From the NCBI GenBank assembly GCA_021108315.1, contig JAIORE010000193.1, forward strand, positions 1 through 37,874: DNA of 37,874 bases, written 5' to 3'. The notes under the pieces are model-generated. The model searched no databases and had not been told where the DNA came from. It saw only the letters and a list, made by a program, of their open reading frames with translations. This document shows, piece after piece, positions 1 to 8,419 of this stretch (its first letter is position 1; each line of letters opens with the position of its first letter). The position numbers and the translations under genes are program-made. The stretch comes from Candidatus Cloacimonadota bacterium (GTDB lineage Bacteria; Cloacimonadota; Cloacimonadia; Cloacimonadales; TCS61).

Positions 1-199
1 ACACAATAAGCCCTCAAAGATAATGATTTGTAAAGATTATTTTTTTACAGCCACTAACTAAAATTTATTTAATTCCTTGCTATTTTTAATAGTTGTTTCT
101 TTTCTGGTGATTGAATTATTCGTGGGTTCTGAATTTATTAAATCCGACGCTGTTTTTAATGGCATTGCAGGTAGTAATCGCTCTTTGTTGAATAATTAA

Positions 200-1859
200 C
201 TAATCTTTCCCACCCCTAACTCCTTATTTTTCGGTATTACATTCGGACAATAATAGGTTATAACTATATTTGATTAAGAACTATACAACTCAAGCAGAAT
301 TTTTCACACATGAAATATCCACAATTTTATCTACATACCATTCATTTTTGAAGTATAATTCAAGAAAATTATCTAAATTTGCTTTTAATTCCGATATTGT
401 TTTGTAGCCCATCTGTTCAGCTTTATCAAGAAGATTGAATAATTTTTTCTTTAAAACAAGTTCGATAATTTCATAAAATACTAACTCAGATATTTCATTA
501 AAGAAATTAAACACACACTCTTCCGTACTTTTGTAATTTTCCATCTCTTTTCTATGACAAAATAAAATATAAAAAATGCAGCGTATTGATAAATCAGAAT
601 TCATTGCACAATATTTTGAGGTTTTGTATTGGTCATAGCCAAAATACATTTTTAAATCTCTGAACATTACTTCTATGCTCCAACGACGTAAATATACAGA
701 AAGAACTTCCAGCGCTGATAACTTCAAGTCTGTTGTAATGATCATTTTATATTTTCTTACACCCGGATAACGATAAAAGCAAATTTTGATTTGTCCCAAT
801 ACAGTTCTATCTTTGATTCTATGAGCACTTTTGGTGTCCAATAAACCAACGATTATGGTTTTGAATTTTATTCCTGTTTCTTCGTCAATCTGCCAAACTC
901 CGGCTTTATGATATAATTCTTTAAAATCTAAAAACAGGTCATTCAATTTGAATTTCTGAGCAGACTTTTTTAGCATACCAACCATATGAATTCCTCGGGG
1001 AACAAGTTCACCAAAGACATAGCTCATTGTTGTATTGTTGGTGAACCAGGTATCCCAAATTACTTTTGCAAAACGGATTTTTTGTTTGATAGCTTCTTTT
1101 AGCATTTCAATGCAAATTTCATTTTTTTGCTTTTTGGATAAAGTTATCTTTTTGGCAATTCGAGACCCTCTTGGAGCTTTTGCTCTTTTGGCTTTCTTGA
1201 TTTTCTTTTTTCCTATTTTTGAGGCAAAAGCGAGCGGAATACAACGGACACCATCATAGAAACCCATTACAACATTTTGAAACCCCCAAAAAATATTTTT
1301 TGAACAATGATCCCAGAAGATTCCGGAAAATTCTGTTTTGAAACCAAATTTCTTCTTACTTGAATCATCAAAAATTATGCTGAACTCATCAGCTTTATTA
1401 GAATGCAATTTTGAGTAAATAATTGCTATTTTATACAATAGTTTATCCCAATCATAGTAGGCATTATTTAGCATAGTACTGATAGGATTTTTGTATTTTT
1501 TCCATAATGAGTTCTTGATTCCACAATAGACTGAACGGCTACCACTTAGCATTGTTAATAACATTATTGTTAACAACAAGATAATTGGAGAACCTTTATC
1601 TTTAGTAATTTCACACTCTTTTAGAAGTTTTTCCAGTTTAAATTTCTTGAATAATGTCTCTGATACTTTTAAAGTAACATTTTCAAGTTTTACTTGACCG
1701 ATAAATTTAGATAAATCAAATTTCATACATACCTCGTTTTGTTTTTTTAGATTACTTACGTAACTCATATTCTATAAAACATATACGAGGTATTTTTGTC
1801 AAGCTCTAATCTCATTAAATGCTATATTTTTCAATGAGTTAGAAACTGGGAAAGATTAG
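200..1859 (-). mobile_element. IS4-type insertion sequence, apparently complete
   Basis: A 1,660-base element bounded by imperfect inverted repeats. The left end (200-223) and the complement of the right end (1836-1859) share CTAATCTTTCCCA, then three or four mismatched bases, then CTAACTC. It holds one transposase gene reading leftward. I could not find a convincing target duplication in the bases next to the ends, so either the exact ends are slightly off or the duplication has decayed. The open reading frame is intact, so the element may be active or recently inserted. Confidence 0.8.
290..1726 (-). CDS. IS4-family DDE transposase
   Basis: Transposase of the IS element that surrounds it; it would cut and join element ends through a DDE active site. 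Visible motifs, numbered from the chosen start: first Asp in SIIFDDSS near residue 120, second Asp in KVIWDTWF near 225, and the IS4 signature Y-(2)-R-(3)-E-(6)-K in YLRRWSIEVMFRDLK with Glu near 352. A Lys/Arg-rich stretch near residues 173-195 may contact DNA. The frame is open for another 14 codons upstream to 1768, but the ATG at 1726 has a GAGG 5-6 bases upstream on the minus strand and the upstream ATG has none, so I chose 1726 (478 residues). No frameshift or stop was seen. The family call is firm; the IS4 subgroup is not resolved. Confidence 0.88.
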   Translation of the reverse strand: MKFDLSKFIGQVKLENVTLKVSETLFKKFKLEKLLKECEITKDKGSPIILLLTIMLLTMLSGSRSVYCGIKNSLWKKYKNPISTMLNNAYYDWDKLLYKIAIIYSKLHSNKADEFSIIFDDSSKKKFGFKTEFSGIFWDHCSKNIFWGFQNVVMGFYDGVRCIPLAFASKIGKKKIKKAKRAKAPRGSRIAKKITLSKKQKNEICIEMLKEAIKQKIRFAKVIWDTWFTNNTTMSYVFGELVPRGIHMVGMLKKSAQKFKLNDLFLDFKELYHKAGVWQIDEETGIKFKTIIVGLLDTKSAHRIKDRTVLGQIKICFYRYPGVRKYKMIITTDLKLSALEVLSVYLRRWSIEVMFRDLKMYFGYDQYKTSKYCAMNSDLSIRCIFYILFCHRKEMENYKSTEECVFNFFNEISELVFYEIIELVLKKKLFNLLDKAEQMGYKTISELKANLDNFLELYFKNEWYVDKIVDISCVKNSA

Positions 1860-2230
1860 GTATTAGAAATAAGATACTAAATTTTATTTCTACCGAAAGT
1901 TCAATGTTCAGTATTTTTCTCTCGTAAAGTCGTTAAGTCGCAAAGAATTTCTTAAACTGTTTTTCCTTTTCTCCTTTTCTTACTCTTTCACTATTTCTTA
2001 CTTACTTCTGCAAAATGTTATTCTTACTTTTAAATTTTTAATAAAATATCTTTTGCAGTATTTTTGATTTCGATCTTCCGCTTTCAGAAATAGAACTCAT
2101 AAAAATAAGAAAACTACATATTATTTACTTGACCAATAAAGTTCAAAACACTTTGTGAAACTGCCTTTGATTATAAGTAAGTAATATGTTTTTTTTAATT
2201 CTATAAATTTGAAGTGAAAGTGGAGAAAAA
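1860..2230. other. Intergenic region with dispersed repeats, no gene seen
   Basis: A 371-base gap between the IS and the first kinase. It contains a 22-base sequence (1861-1882) that recurs exactly at 30043-30064, a small hairpin at 1865-1891 (AGAAATAA paired with TTATTTCT), and a degenerate copy of a CGCAAAG-type repeat at 1921-1947. The promoter of the kinase at 2231 should lie here, but I cannot assign -35 and -10 boxes with confidence. Confidence 0.5.
1921..1947 (+). repeat. CGCAAAG-type dispersed repeat, copy 1
   Basis: The motif CTCG(T/C)AAAGnCnnTAAGnnGCAAAGA occurs here and just after the stop codons of the two tandem kinases (4432-4459 and 6821-6847). It has no coding sense. Similar CGCAAAG-rich intergenic repeats are common in environmental Gram-negative genomes. 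Confidence 0.6.
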
Positions 2231-4426
2231 ATGCACAAAGGATTCATAATACTAATTTTTATATGTAACCTACTAATTGCTTCTGAAATTGATCAAGATA
2301 GTTTATGGAAAGAAGTAAAAACTATAAAATCCGATCAACAATTTGATTTTTTAATAGATTTTTGTAACGACAATTATATTTCAAACCCCCATAAATCATT
2401 AATTTATGCAAAATTAGCTTATAAAATTGCTAAAAAAAAAAGAAATTACGAGAATAAGTTTAAAGCTTTAAATTATATTGGATTAAGTGAGAAAATTCTT
2501 GGAAATTACCAATCAGCTATTAAATATCACAAAGAATCATTAGAAATTATTAAAAAATTGGATGATGAGCAGTTGAAAGCAATTGCTTTAACGAATATCG
2601 CTATAAATATGGAATCAATAGAAGAATTTGAACAAGCTATTTATAAATATTTTGAAGTGCTTGAAATTACTCAAAAATTGGGATTAACTGATAAAATCAT
2701 TCTTACTTATAATAACATTGGGCGAGTATATTTTCAAAAAGGAGATTACGAAAAAGCTCTGGAATACACCTTATTAAACTTAAAATTAGCAGAAAATTCT
2801 GAAAACAAAAACGAAAATTTAGCACAAGCTTATGACGGGGTCGGAATAATTTATTTTAACCTAAGTAAATTTCTTAAGGCAGAAGAATATTTCAGAAAAT
2901 CCTTAGAATTAAGAATAAAATTAGGTAATAAACGAATGATTTCAAATTCATATAACAATATTAGTACAATTTTAGCAGAACAAGAAAAATATGATGAAGC
3001 TTTGGTTTTTCTTGAAAAATCTGTAAAAATCAGAAAAGACCTAAAATTAATGTCTGGAGTTGCAAGTACTTTTAATAATATGGGAGAAATCTATAAAATT
3101 AAAAAAAAATACGATAAAGCTTTGGAATATTATGAAAAAAGTTTAGAGATAAAAAGAAAATTTGGAAATGAAAAAGATCTTGTACCCACCAAAATGTCAA
3201 TTGGAGATTTATATGACAAAACCGGAGATAGTAAAAAGTGTATTGGAATTTATAAAGATTGTCTTAAAATTTCGTTTGAAAACAATTATCATCATCTGTT
3301 AGTTCAAATATATTTTAATCTTTCCAGATTTTATGCAAAACAAAATAATTTTATTGAAGCATATCACTTCCAAGAAAAATTTTCAACCTTAAATGATTCA
3401 TTATACTCTGAGGAAAGCCAACTAAAAATCGCAGAACTGGAATTGCAATATGAAACTGAGAAAAAAGAGAGACAAATTGAATTTTTAACGAAAGAAAAAG
3501 AAAAACAAAAAATAATTAAAAAATTTCTAATATTAATATTAATTATAATTTTCGCTGGACTAACATTGCTTTATATCCTATATTCTCAGAAGAAAAAAGA
3601 GATACTTTTCAGAAAAAAAATTGAAAAACAGATTCGTGACTTGAATAAAAACTTGGAAAAACGAGTTCAAGAAGAATTAAATAAAAGAAACCAGCAACAA
3701 GTCCTTCTGATGCAAAAATCCAAATTGGAAGCTTTGGGAAGACTTTCTGCCGGAATAGCCCACGAAGTAAATCAGCCAATCGCCAGATTATCACTTGGTT
3801 TAGATAATATTTTGGTAAGAAAATCAATGCAAAAATTGGATGATAACTATCTTGAAACCAAACTAAACTCTCTGTTCAGTGATATTGAAAGAATAAAAAA
3901 ACTGTTAGATCATATCCGTATTTTTTCACGAGATCAGAGTAAAAATATTCCGGAAAAATTGGATATTAACCAAGTAATAAACAATGCTGTGATGATGATC
4001 AAAACCCAATATAAAAACCATAATGTTGAGATAAAATTTGATTTAACTGAACCAATTCCCAAAATTTGGGGGAATAAATTTCGCTTGGAACAAGTTGTAA
4101 TGAATTTATTGGCAAATGCCAAAGATGCTGTTGAAGAGAAATATTCAATTGATAATTATAATGAAAAAGAGATAATAATTCGTACTTATTTCGATGAAGA
4201 TAAAATAATCTTTGAAGTAAAAGATACAGGAATAGGAATTTCAAGTGAAGAACAGGAAAAAATATTTGATCCGTTTTTTACTACAAAAGAACCTGATAAA
4301 GGAACTGGTTTGGGACTTTCTATCTCTTACGGAATAATTCAGGAGATGGGCGGGGAAATCGAAGTAGAAAGCAAAAAAAATGAATTTACGATTTTAAGAG
4401 TAATTTTTAAAGTAGAGAAATATTAA
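2231..4426 (+). CDS. TPR sensor histidine kinase, membrane-anchored, DctB/NtrB-type core
   Basis: Sensor kinase of 731 residues. A signal peptide (about 1-17, [14 protein letters not shown]) is followed by tetratricopeptide repeats (about 60-390), so the TPR domain should be periplasmic. Next come the linker [16 protein letters not shown], a membrane helix near 431-453, a cytoplasmic coiled coil (460-495), the HisKA box GIAHEVNQP with His511, and a HATPase domain with N box [10 protein letters not shown]1 DTGIGIS and G2 GTGLGLS. GGAG at 2222-2225 supports the start. HEVNQP cores of the DctB/NtrB kind usually phosphorylate NtrC-family regulators, and one is encoded at 7046, so I infer that it is the partner. 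The next gene is a full-length paralogue. The ligand is unknown; the TPRs suggest a protein or peptide input. Confidence 0.9.
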   Translation: MHKGFIILIFICNLLIASEIDQDSLWKEVKTIKSDQQFDFLIDFCNDNYISNPHKSLIYAKLAYKIAKKKRNYENKFKALNYIGLSEKILGNYQSAIKYHKESLEIIKKLDDEQLKAIALTNIAINMESIEEFEQAIYKYFEVLEITQKLGLTDKIILTYNNIGRVYFQKGDYEKALEYTLLNLKLAENSENKNENLAQAYDGVGIIYFNLSKFLKAEEYFRKSLELRIKLGNKRMISNSYNNISTILAEQEKYDEALVFLEKSVKIRKDLKLMSGVASTFNNMGEIYKIKKKYDKALEYYEKSLEIKRKFGNEKDLVPTKMSIGDLYDKTGDSKKCIGIYKDCLKISFENNYHHLLVQIYFNLSRFYAKQNNFIEAYHFQEKFSTLNDSLYSEESQLKIAELELQYETEKKERQIEFLTKEKEKQKIIKKFLILILIIIFAGLTLLYILYSQKKKEILFRKKIEKQIRDLNKNLEKRVQEELNKRNQQQVLLMQKSKLEALGRLSAGIAHEVNQPIARLSLGLDNILVRKSMQKLDDNYLETKLNSLFSDIERIKKLLDHIRIFSRDQSKNIPEKLDINQVINNAVMMIKTQYKNHNVEIKFDLTEPIPKIWGNKFRLEQVVMNLLANAKDAVEEKYSIDNYNEKEIIIRTYFDEDKIIFEVKDTGIGISSEEQEKIFDPFFTTKEPDKGTGLGLSISYGIIQEMGGEIEVESKKNEFTILRVIFKVEKY

Positions 4427-4431
4427 TATCT

Positions 4432-4459
4432 ATCGCAAAGATGTTAAGCCGCAAAGAGA
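4432..4459 (+). repeat. CGCAAAG-type dispersed repeat, copy 2
   Basis: Begins six bases after the upstream kinase stop codon, matching copy 3, which begins six bases after the stop codon of the paralogous kinase. The repeat was probably duplicated together with the gene. Confidence 0.6.
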
Positions 4460-4499
4460 AAACCTCTTCTCGTTCCAGAGCCCCGCTTTGTAATGAAAT

Positions 4500-4590
4500 A
4501 AAATGCTAAGTCCCAACTTAGCAAACAAAAAGAATGAAGCAGGAGCTTTGTAATTCAGAGTGTTCCCAAGCAGAAGCTTAGGTACAAGAA
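4500..4590 (+). repeat. Composite dispersed repeat ending in a GTTCCCAAGC palindrome
   Basis: About 90 bases (AATGCTAAGTCCCAACTTAGC, then GAAGCAGGAGCTTTG, then GTTCCCAAGC and GCTTAGGTAC). A clearly related composite lies at 37090-37180. The terminal palindrome belongs to a family with other members at 6976-6999, 16923-16946, 17005-17028, 29903-29926 and 37154-37176. Confidence 0.6.
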
Positions 4591-4610
4591 AAACTAGGTA
4601 AAAAGAAAAA

Positions 4611-6815
4611 ATGAAAAAAAACAGATATATTCCTATTTTCATCATATTTTTTCTATTTTACCAGTTTATTTTTGCAAACATCAATGCAGATAGCTTGTTT
4701 TTTAGTATCAAAAAGAAAAAACCGGAAGAGAAATTACAAATTCTCATTGATTTTATAGATAATAATATTTCCGATTCACCTGAACAGATAAAAAGTATAG
4801 CTCAAAGAACATTAGAATTATCCCAAAAATATAGATTAAAAAAATCTGAATCAGATGCACTCACTTGTTTGGCAATAATCGAAAAAAATTTGGGAAATTA
4901 TCAAAAAGCAGAAAAATATTATAATGAAGCCTTGGAGATAAGTGAAAAAATTAACAATCTGAATTTAAAAGCATATATACTCAATAATAAAGGTATTTTA
5001 TTTGATTTAAAAGGTGATTACAACACTGCAATAGAAATATACAATCAAAGTTTGAATATTTATCTGAGATTGGAAAATATCGAAATGAAATATAGCCTTT
5101 ATAATAACATCGGTGGATCATATCGGAGATTAGGAAATTTTGCAAAAGCATTGGAATATAGTTTGCAAAGTTTGGAATATGATGAAAAGTATGGTGAAGG
5201 TAAAAGTTTAGCAACATCTTATGATAATATCGGTATAATTTATTATTATCTTGAAGATGCTGAGAAAGCTCTGGATTCATTTAATAAATCTCTTGAAATA
5301 CGGCAGAAAATAAACGATAAAAAGGGAATTGCCGCTTCTTATAATAATATTTCGATCATATATAGAAAAACAGGGGAAGTTGAAAAAATTCTTGAAATTC
5401 TGCAAAAATCAATTTCCATAAAAAAAGAGATCGGAGATCAATTGGGGATGGCAAACTCAATGATGAATCTTGGTAATTATTATTTTTCGATTGATAATAA
5501 AAAAGAAGCAGAAAAATGTTTTAAAAAATCTCTTATTATTAAAAGGGAATTAGGTAATCATAGAAATATTGTTAAAGCTCTGATCGGTTTAGGAAATATA
5601 TATACTGAAAGAAATGATTATGAAACATTTTTGAAATATTATGACGAGTGTTTGAAACTTGCTCAGGAAAATGATTCCGGAGATTTGTTAAAGCATATTT
5701 ATAAAGACCTTGCGATAAATTATGCGACTTTTAATAAATTCAAAAAAGCTTATGATATTAAATCTAAACATATTTCATTGGTAGATTCATTAAATAGTGA
5801 GAAAAATCAAACTAAAATTGCAGAATTAAGAGTCCAATATGAAACTGAAAAAAAAGAAAGAATGATAGGTTTGCTTCAAAATGAAAATGAAAAGCAAGAT
5901 CTGATTCGTAATTTTCTGATAGTTATTATGGTTATAGTTTTCTTGGGAACAATTTTATTGATTAAACTCATAATAGATAAAAAAAAAGAGATTGTTCAAA
6001 GAAAAAGTATTGAAAAGCAGATTCGAGAAATAAATAAATCTTTAGAAAATAGAGTTCAAACGGAATTTGAAAAAAGGCAACAACATCAATTACTTTTGAT
6101 TCAAAAATCAAAATTAGAATCTCTGGGAAGATTATCAGCCGGAATAGTTCATGAAGTAAATCAACCTATCACCAGAATTTCATTGGGCTTGGATAATATT
6201 CTTATTCGTAAAACAATGAATAAACTTGATGAAAATTATATGATGAAAAAATTTAATTCTCTCTTTTGTGAAATCGAAAGAATCAAAGAAATAATGGAAC
6301 ATATTCGTCTCTTCTCACGTCATCAAAACCAAAATGCAGACGAAAAACTTGATGTAAATCAAATAATTAAAAACACTACAAAATTGCTACAAACACAGTA
6401 TAAAAATCATAATATTATCCTTGATTTCGATTTGACTGAAAATCTTCCTTCGATTTCAGGAAACAAATTTCGTTTGGAACAAATTCTGATGAATTTGCTT
6501 TCTAATGCCAAAGATGCAGTGGAAGAAAGATTTATGATTGACGAAAATATTGATAAAAAAATAATTTTACGATCATATCTGAAATCGGAAAATGTGATTT
6601 TGGAAATTGAAGATTATGGTATTGGAATAGACGAGGTGAATCTAAACCATATTTTCGATCCGTTTTTTACAACAAAAGATTCTGATAAAGGAACCGGATT
6701 AGGACTTTCCATCGTTCAAGGAATAATTGAGGAAATGAATGGAAAAATTGAAGTTGAAAGTGAAAAAGGAAAATTTACTAAGGTGAAAATTGTTTTCAAA
6801 GCAGAGAAATATTAA
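4611..6815 (+). CDS. TPR sensor histidine kinase, membrane-anchored, paralogue of the preceding kinase
   Basis: A 734-residue protein with the same domain order and near-equal length as the 2231 kinase: signal peptide (IFIIFFLFYQFIFA), TPR array (about 60-390), linker [16 protein letters not shown], membrane helix near 433-455, coiled coil, HisKA box GIVHEVNQP with His514, and HATPase boxes NLLSNAKDA, DYGIGID and GTGLGLS. The two kinases are similar throughout, including the last residues (FKAEKY against FKVEKY), so they arose by tandem duplication. The TPR half differs more than the kinase half, which fits different inputs feeding one output. The upstream purine-rich tract AAAAAGAAAAA is a weak ribosome site. 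The likely partner is the NtrC-type regulator at 7046. Confidence 0.9.
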   Translation: MKKNRYIPIFIIFFLFYQFIFANINADSLFFSIKKKKPEEKLQILIDFIDNNISDSPEQIKSIAQRTLELSQKYRLKKSESDALTCLAIIEKNLGNYQKAEKYYNEALEISEKINNLNLKAYILNNKGILFDLKGDYNTAIEIYNQSLNIYLRLENIEMKYSLYNNIGGSYRRLGNFAKALEYSLQSLEYDEKYGEGKSLATSYDNIGIIYYYLEDAEKALDSFNKSLEIRQKINDKKGIAASYNNISIIYRKTGEVEKILEILQKSISIKKEIGDQLGMANSMMNLGNYYFSIDNKKEAEKCFKKSLIIKRELGNHRNIVKALIGLGNIYTERNDYETFLKYYDECLKLAQENDSGDLLKHIYKDLAINYATFNKFKKAYDIKSKHISLVDSLNSEKNQTKIAELRVQYETEKKERMIGLLQNENEKQDLIRNFLIVIMVIVFLGTILLIKLIIDKKKEIVQRKSIEKQIREINKSLENRVQTEFEKRQQHQLLLIQKSKLESLGRLSAGIVHEVNQPITRISLGLDNILIRKTMNKLDENYMMKKFNSLFCEIERIKEIMEHIRLFSRHQNQNADEKLDVNQIIKNTTKLLQTQYKNHNIILDFDLTENLPSISGNKFRLEQILMNLLSNAKDAVEERFMIDENIDKKIILRSYLKSENVILEIEDYGIGIDEVNLNHIFDPFFTTKDSDKGTGLGLSIVQGIIEEMNGKIEVESEKGKFTKVKIVFKAEKY

Positions 6816-6820
6816 AATCT

Positions 6821-6847
6821 CTCGCAAAGACACTAAGATGCAAAGAA
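6821..6847 (+). repeat. CGCAAAG-type dispersed repeat, copy 3
   Basis: Same repeat as at 4432, again directly after a kinase stop codon. Confidence 0.6.
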
Positions 6848-6852
6848 AATAT

Positions 6853-6959
6853 TGTAGCTCAACTTGCTAAGTTGAGAGTGACACAGAGCGTCATCAAGTG
6901 CATTCCAACGCAGAGCAATGGAACGAGAAAAATTTCTCAACTTAGCAAGTTGAGCTACA
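6853..6959. repeat. Pair of inverted palindromic repeats (BIME-like)
   Basis: A perfect 25-base inverted repeat: TGTAGCTCAACTTGC... at 6853-6877 and its exact complement at 6935-6959, separated by 57 bases. Each arm is itself a palindrome (CTCAACTT-GCT-AAGTTGAG), so the DNA or transcript can fold as two small hairpins or one long stem. The spacer holds a decayed piece of the GTTCCCAAGC repeat. It lies between the second kinase and the NtrC-type regulator and could attenuate or stabilise read-through transcripts. Confidence 0.85.
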
Positions 6960-6975
6960 GTTTTCTTTAATTTTC

Positions 6976-6999
6976 GTTCCCAAGCTGGTGCTTAGGAAC
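6976..6999 (+). repeat. GTTCCCAAGC-type palindromic repeat
   Basis: GTTCCCAAGC-TGGT-GCTTAGGAAC, followed by AAGAA. An imperfect palindrome of the family named at 4500-4590. Confidence 0.65.
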
Positions 7000-7045
7000 A
7001 AGAATTAGAACAAAAAATGAATTTTATAAAGTATGAGGATAAATC

Positions 7046-8416
7046 ATGAGTTTATTGAATATTTTAATTTTAGATGATGAAGAGGGTATCAGACAAGAAT
7101 TAGAAGATTTTTTCACTATTTCAGATTATTCGGTAAAAACAGCAGCCAAACCAAGTGAGGCATTTCAAATTTTGCAAAAAACAGAGATTGATATTGCTAT
7201 TGTTGATATTCAATTACCTGAGATGAACGGGCTTCAGGTTTTAGAAAGAATAAAATTGAATTATCCTGAAATTGAAGTAATAATGATAACCGGACATGGT
7301 GATATGAATGTAGTAATCCAAGCATTACGTGCAGGAGCATTCGATTATTTTAAAAAACCATTTCGCATTATGGAGATAAAAAATTCTGTAGAAAAAACGA
7401 AAAAATTTATTGAATTGAATCGAAAATTAGCTTTTGCCAAACAGACTTCTTCTTATCTATCTCAAGAATTGAATGCTCAGATTGGAACTTCTCTCATAGG
7501 GAAAAGTAAACAAATCCGCAATGTGATAGATCTTATAAATAAAGTGGCGAAATTTGATACAACTTCAGTGTTAATCACCGGAGAAAGTGGAACAGGTAAG
7601 GAATTAGTTGCTCGTAGTATTCATCTTTTAAGTGACAGAAAGAATACATATTTTTATCCTGTGAATTGCTCGGCTGTACCGGAAAATTTATTTGAAAGTG
7701 AATTTTTTGGACATAAAAAAGGGTCGTTTACCGGAGCAACCGAAAACAAACAAGGATGGTTTGAAATTGCTCATCAGGGAACTTTATTTTTAGATGAAAT
7801 CGGTGATATGCCTTTAACTCAGCAAATTAAATTTTTAAGAGTTTTGGAGGATAAGAAAATTAGAAAAATTGGCTCTCATCAGGAAATAAACGTAGATGTT
7901 AGAATTGTTTCCGCCACAAATAAAAATTTGGAAGAGCTTACCGGAAATTCCCAATTCAGAATAGATTTGTACCATCGTTTGAATATGTTTTCGATTCACA
8001 TTCCACCTTTACGAGAACGAAAAGAGGATATTCCAATTCTTCTTGAATATTTTGCAAAAGAATTCTCTGTAAAAATGAGAAAACCAATCCATAATATTGA
8101 AGAAGATATTTATGCTGTGCTTAATGAATATGAATTTAGCGGAAATGTTCGTGAACTAAAAAATTTGGTGGAACGAGCTGTAATCTTATCTGAAGATGGT
8201 GTTTTACGTTTGAAATACTTTCCAATTGATAAAAAAAAATCTATCGAAATTCCTATTGCTGAAATCAGTAAAATAAGCTTCGATCTCGAAGAAAATGAAA
8301 AAAGCTTGATAAATAAAGCATTATTCAAAAGTGATTACAATAAAACAAAAGCAGCTGAACTTTTAAATATTTCTTGGTATGCTTTGAATAGAAAAATGAA
8401 AAAATTTGGGATGTAA
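7046..8416 (+). CDS. NtrC-family sigma54-dependent response regulator
   Basis: A 456-residue activator with three domains. The receiver (about 1-120) has acidic pocket D10-D11, phospho-acceptor D54 in VDIQLPEMNG, T82 and the K104-P105 pair. The AAA+ domain (about 150-375) has Walker A GESGTGKE (179-186), the sigma54 loop GSFTGA (226-231, Ser where Ala is usual), Walker B TLFLDE (246-251) and an Arg-rich finger region PLRERKEDI. A Fis-type helix-turn-helix ends the protein (KTKAAELLNISWYALNRKM). It would activate sigma54 promoters on phosphorylation. GAGG at 7035-7038 supports the start. It stands between the HEVNQP kinases and the cytoplasmic TPR kinase at 8420, so it may integrate three kinases. 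I did not find a clear sigma54 promoter nearby, so its targets are unknown. Confidence 0.95.
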   Translation: MSLLNILILDDEEGIRQELEDFFTISDYSVKTAAKPSEAFQILQKTEIDIAIVDIQLPEMNGLQVLERIKLNYPEIEVIMITGHGDMNVVIQALRAGAFDYFKKPFRIMEIKNSVEKTKKFIELNRKLAFAKQTSSYLSQELNAQIGTSLIGKSKQIRNVIDLINKVAKFDTTSVLITGESGTGKELVARSIHLLSDRKNTYFYPVNCSAVPENLFESEFFGHKKGSFTGATENKQGWFEIAHQGTLFLDEIGDMPLTQQIKFLRVLEDKKIRKIGSHQEINVDVRIVSATNKNLEELTGNSQFRIDLYHRLNMFSIHIPPLRERKEDIPILLEYFAKEFSVKMRKPIHNIEEDIYAVLNEYEFSGNVRELKNLVERAVILSEDGVLRLKYFPIDKKKSIEIPIAEISKISFDLEENEKSLINKALFKSDYNKTKAAELLNISWYALNRKMKKFGM

Positions 8417-8419
8417 TAC

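Noticed and set aside
62..199. Open frame of 45 codons ending just before the IS
   Set aside because: No ATG with a ribosome site, no recognisable family, and short enough to be chance in AT-rich DNA; a truncated gene end cannot be shown.
188..1872. Target duplication of the IS4 element
   Set aside because: The bases outside 200 and 1859 share no convincing 8-12 base repeat.
7046..8416. GSFTGA read as a loss-of-function change in the sigma54 contact loop
   Set aside because: Ser at this position is a known natural variation in the family, and all other AAA+ motifs are intact.
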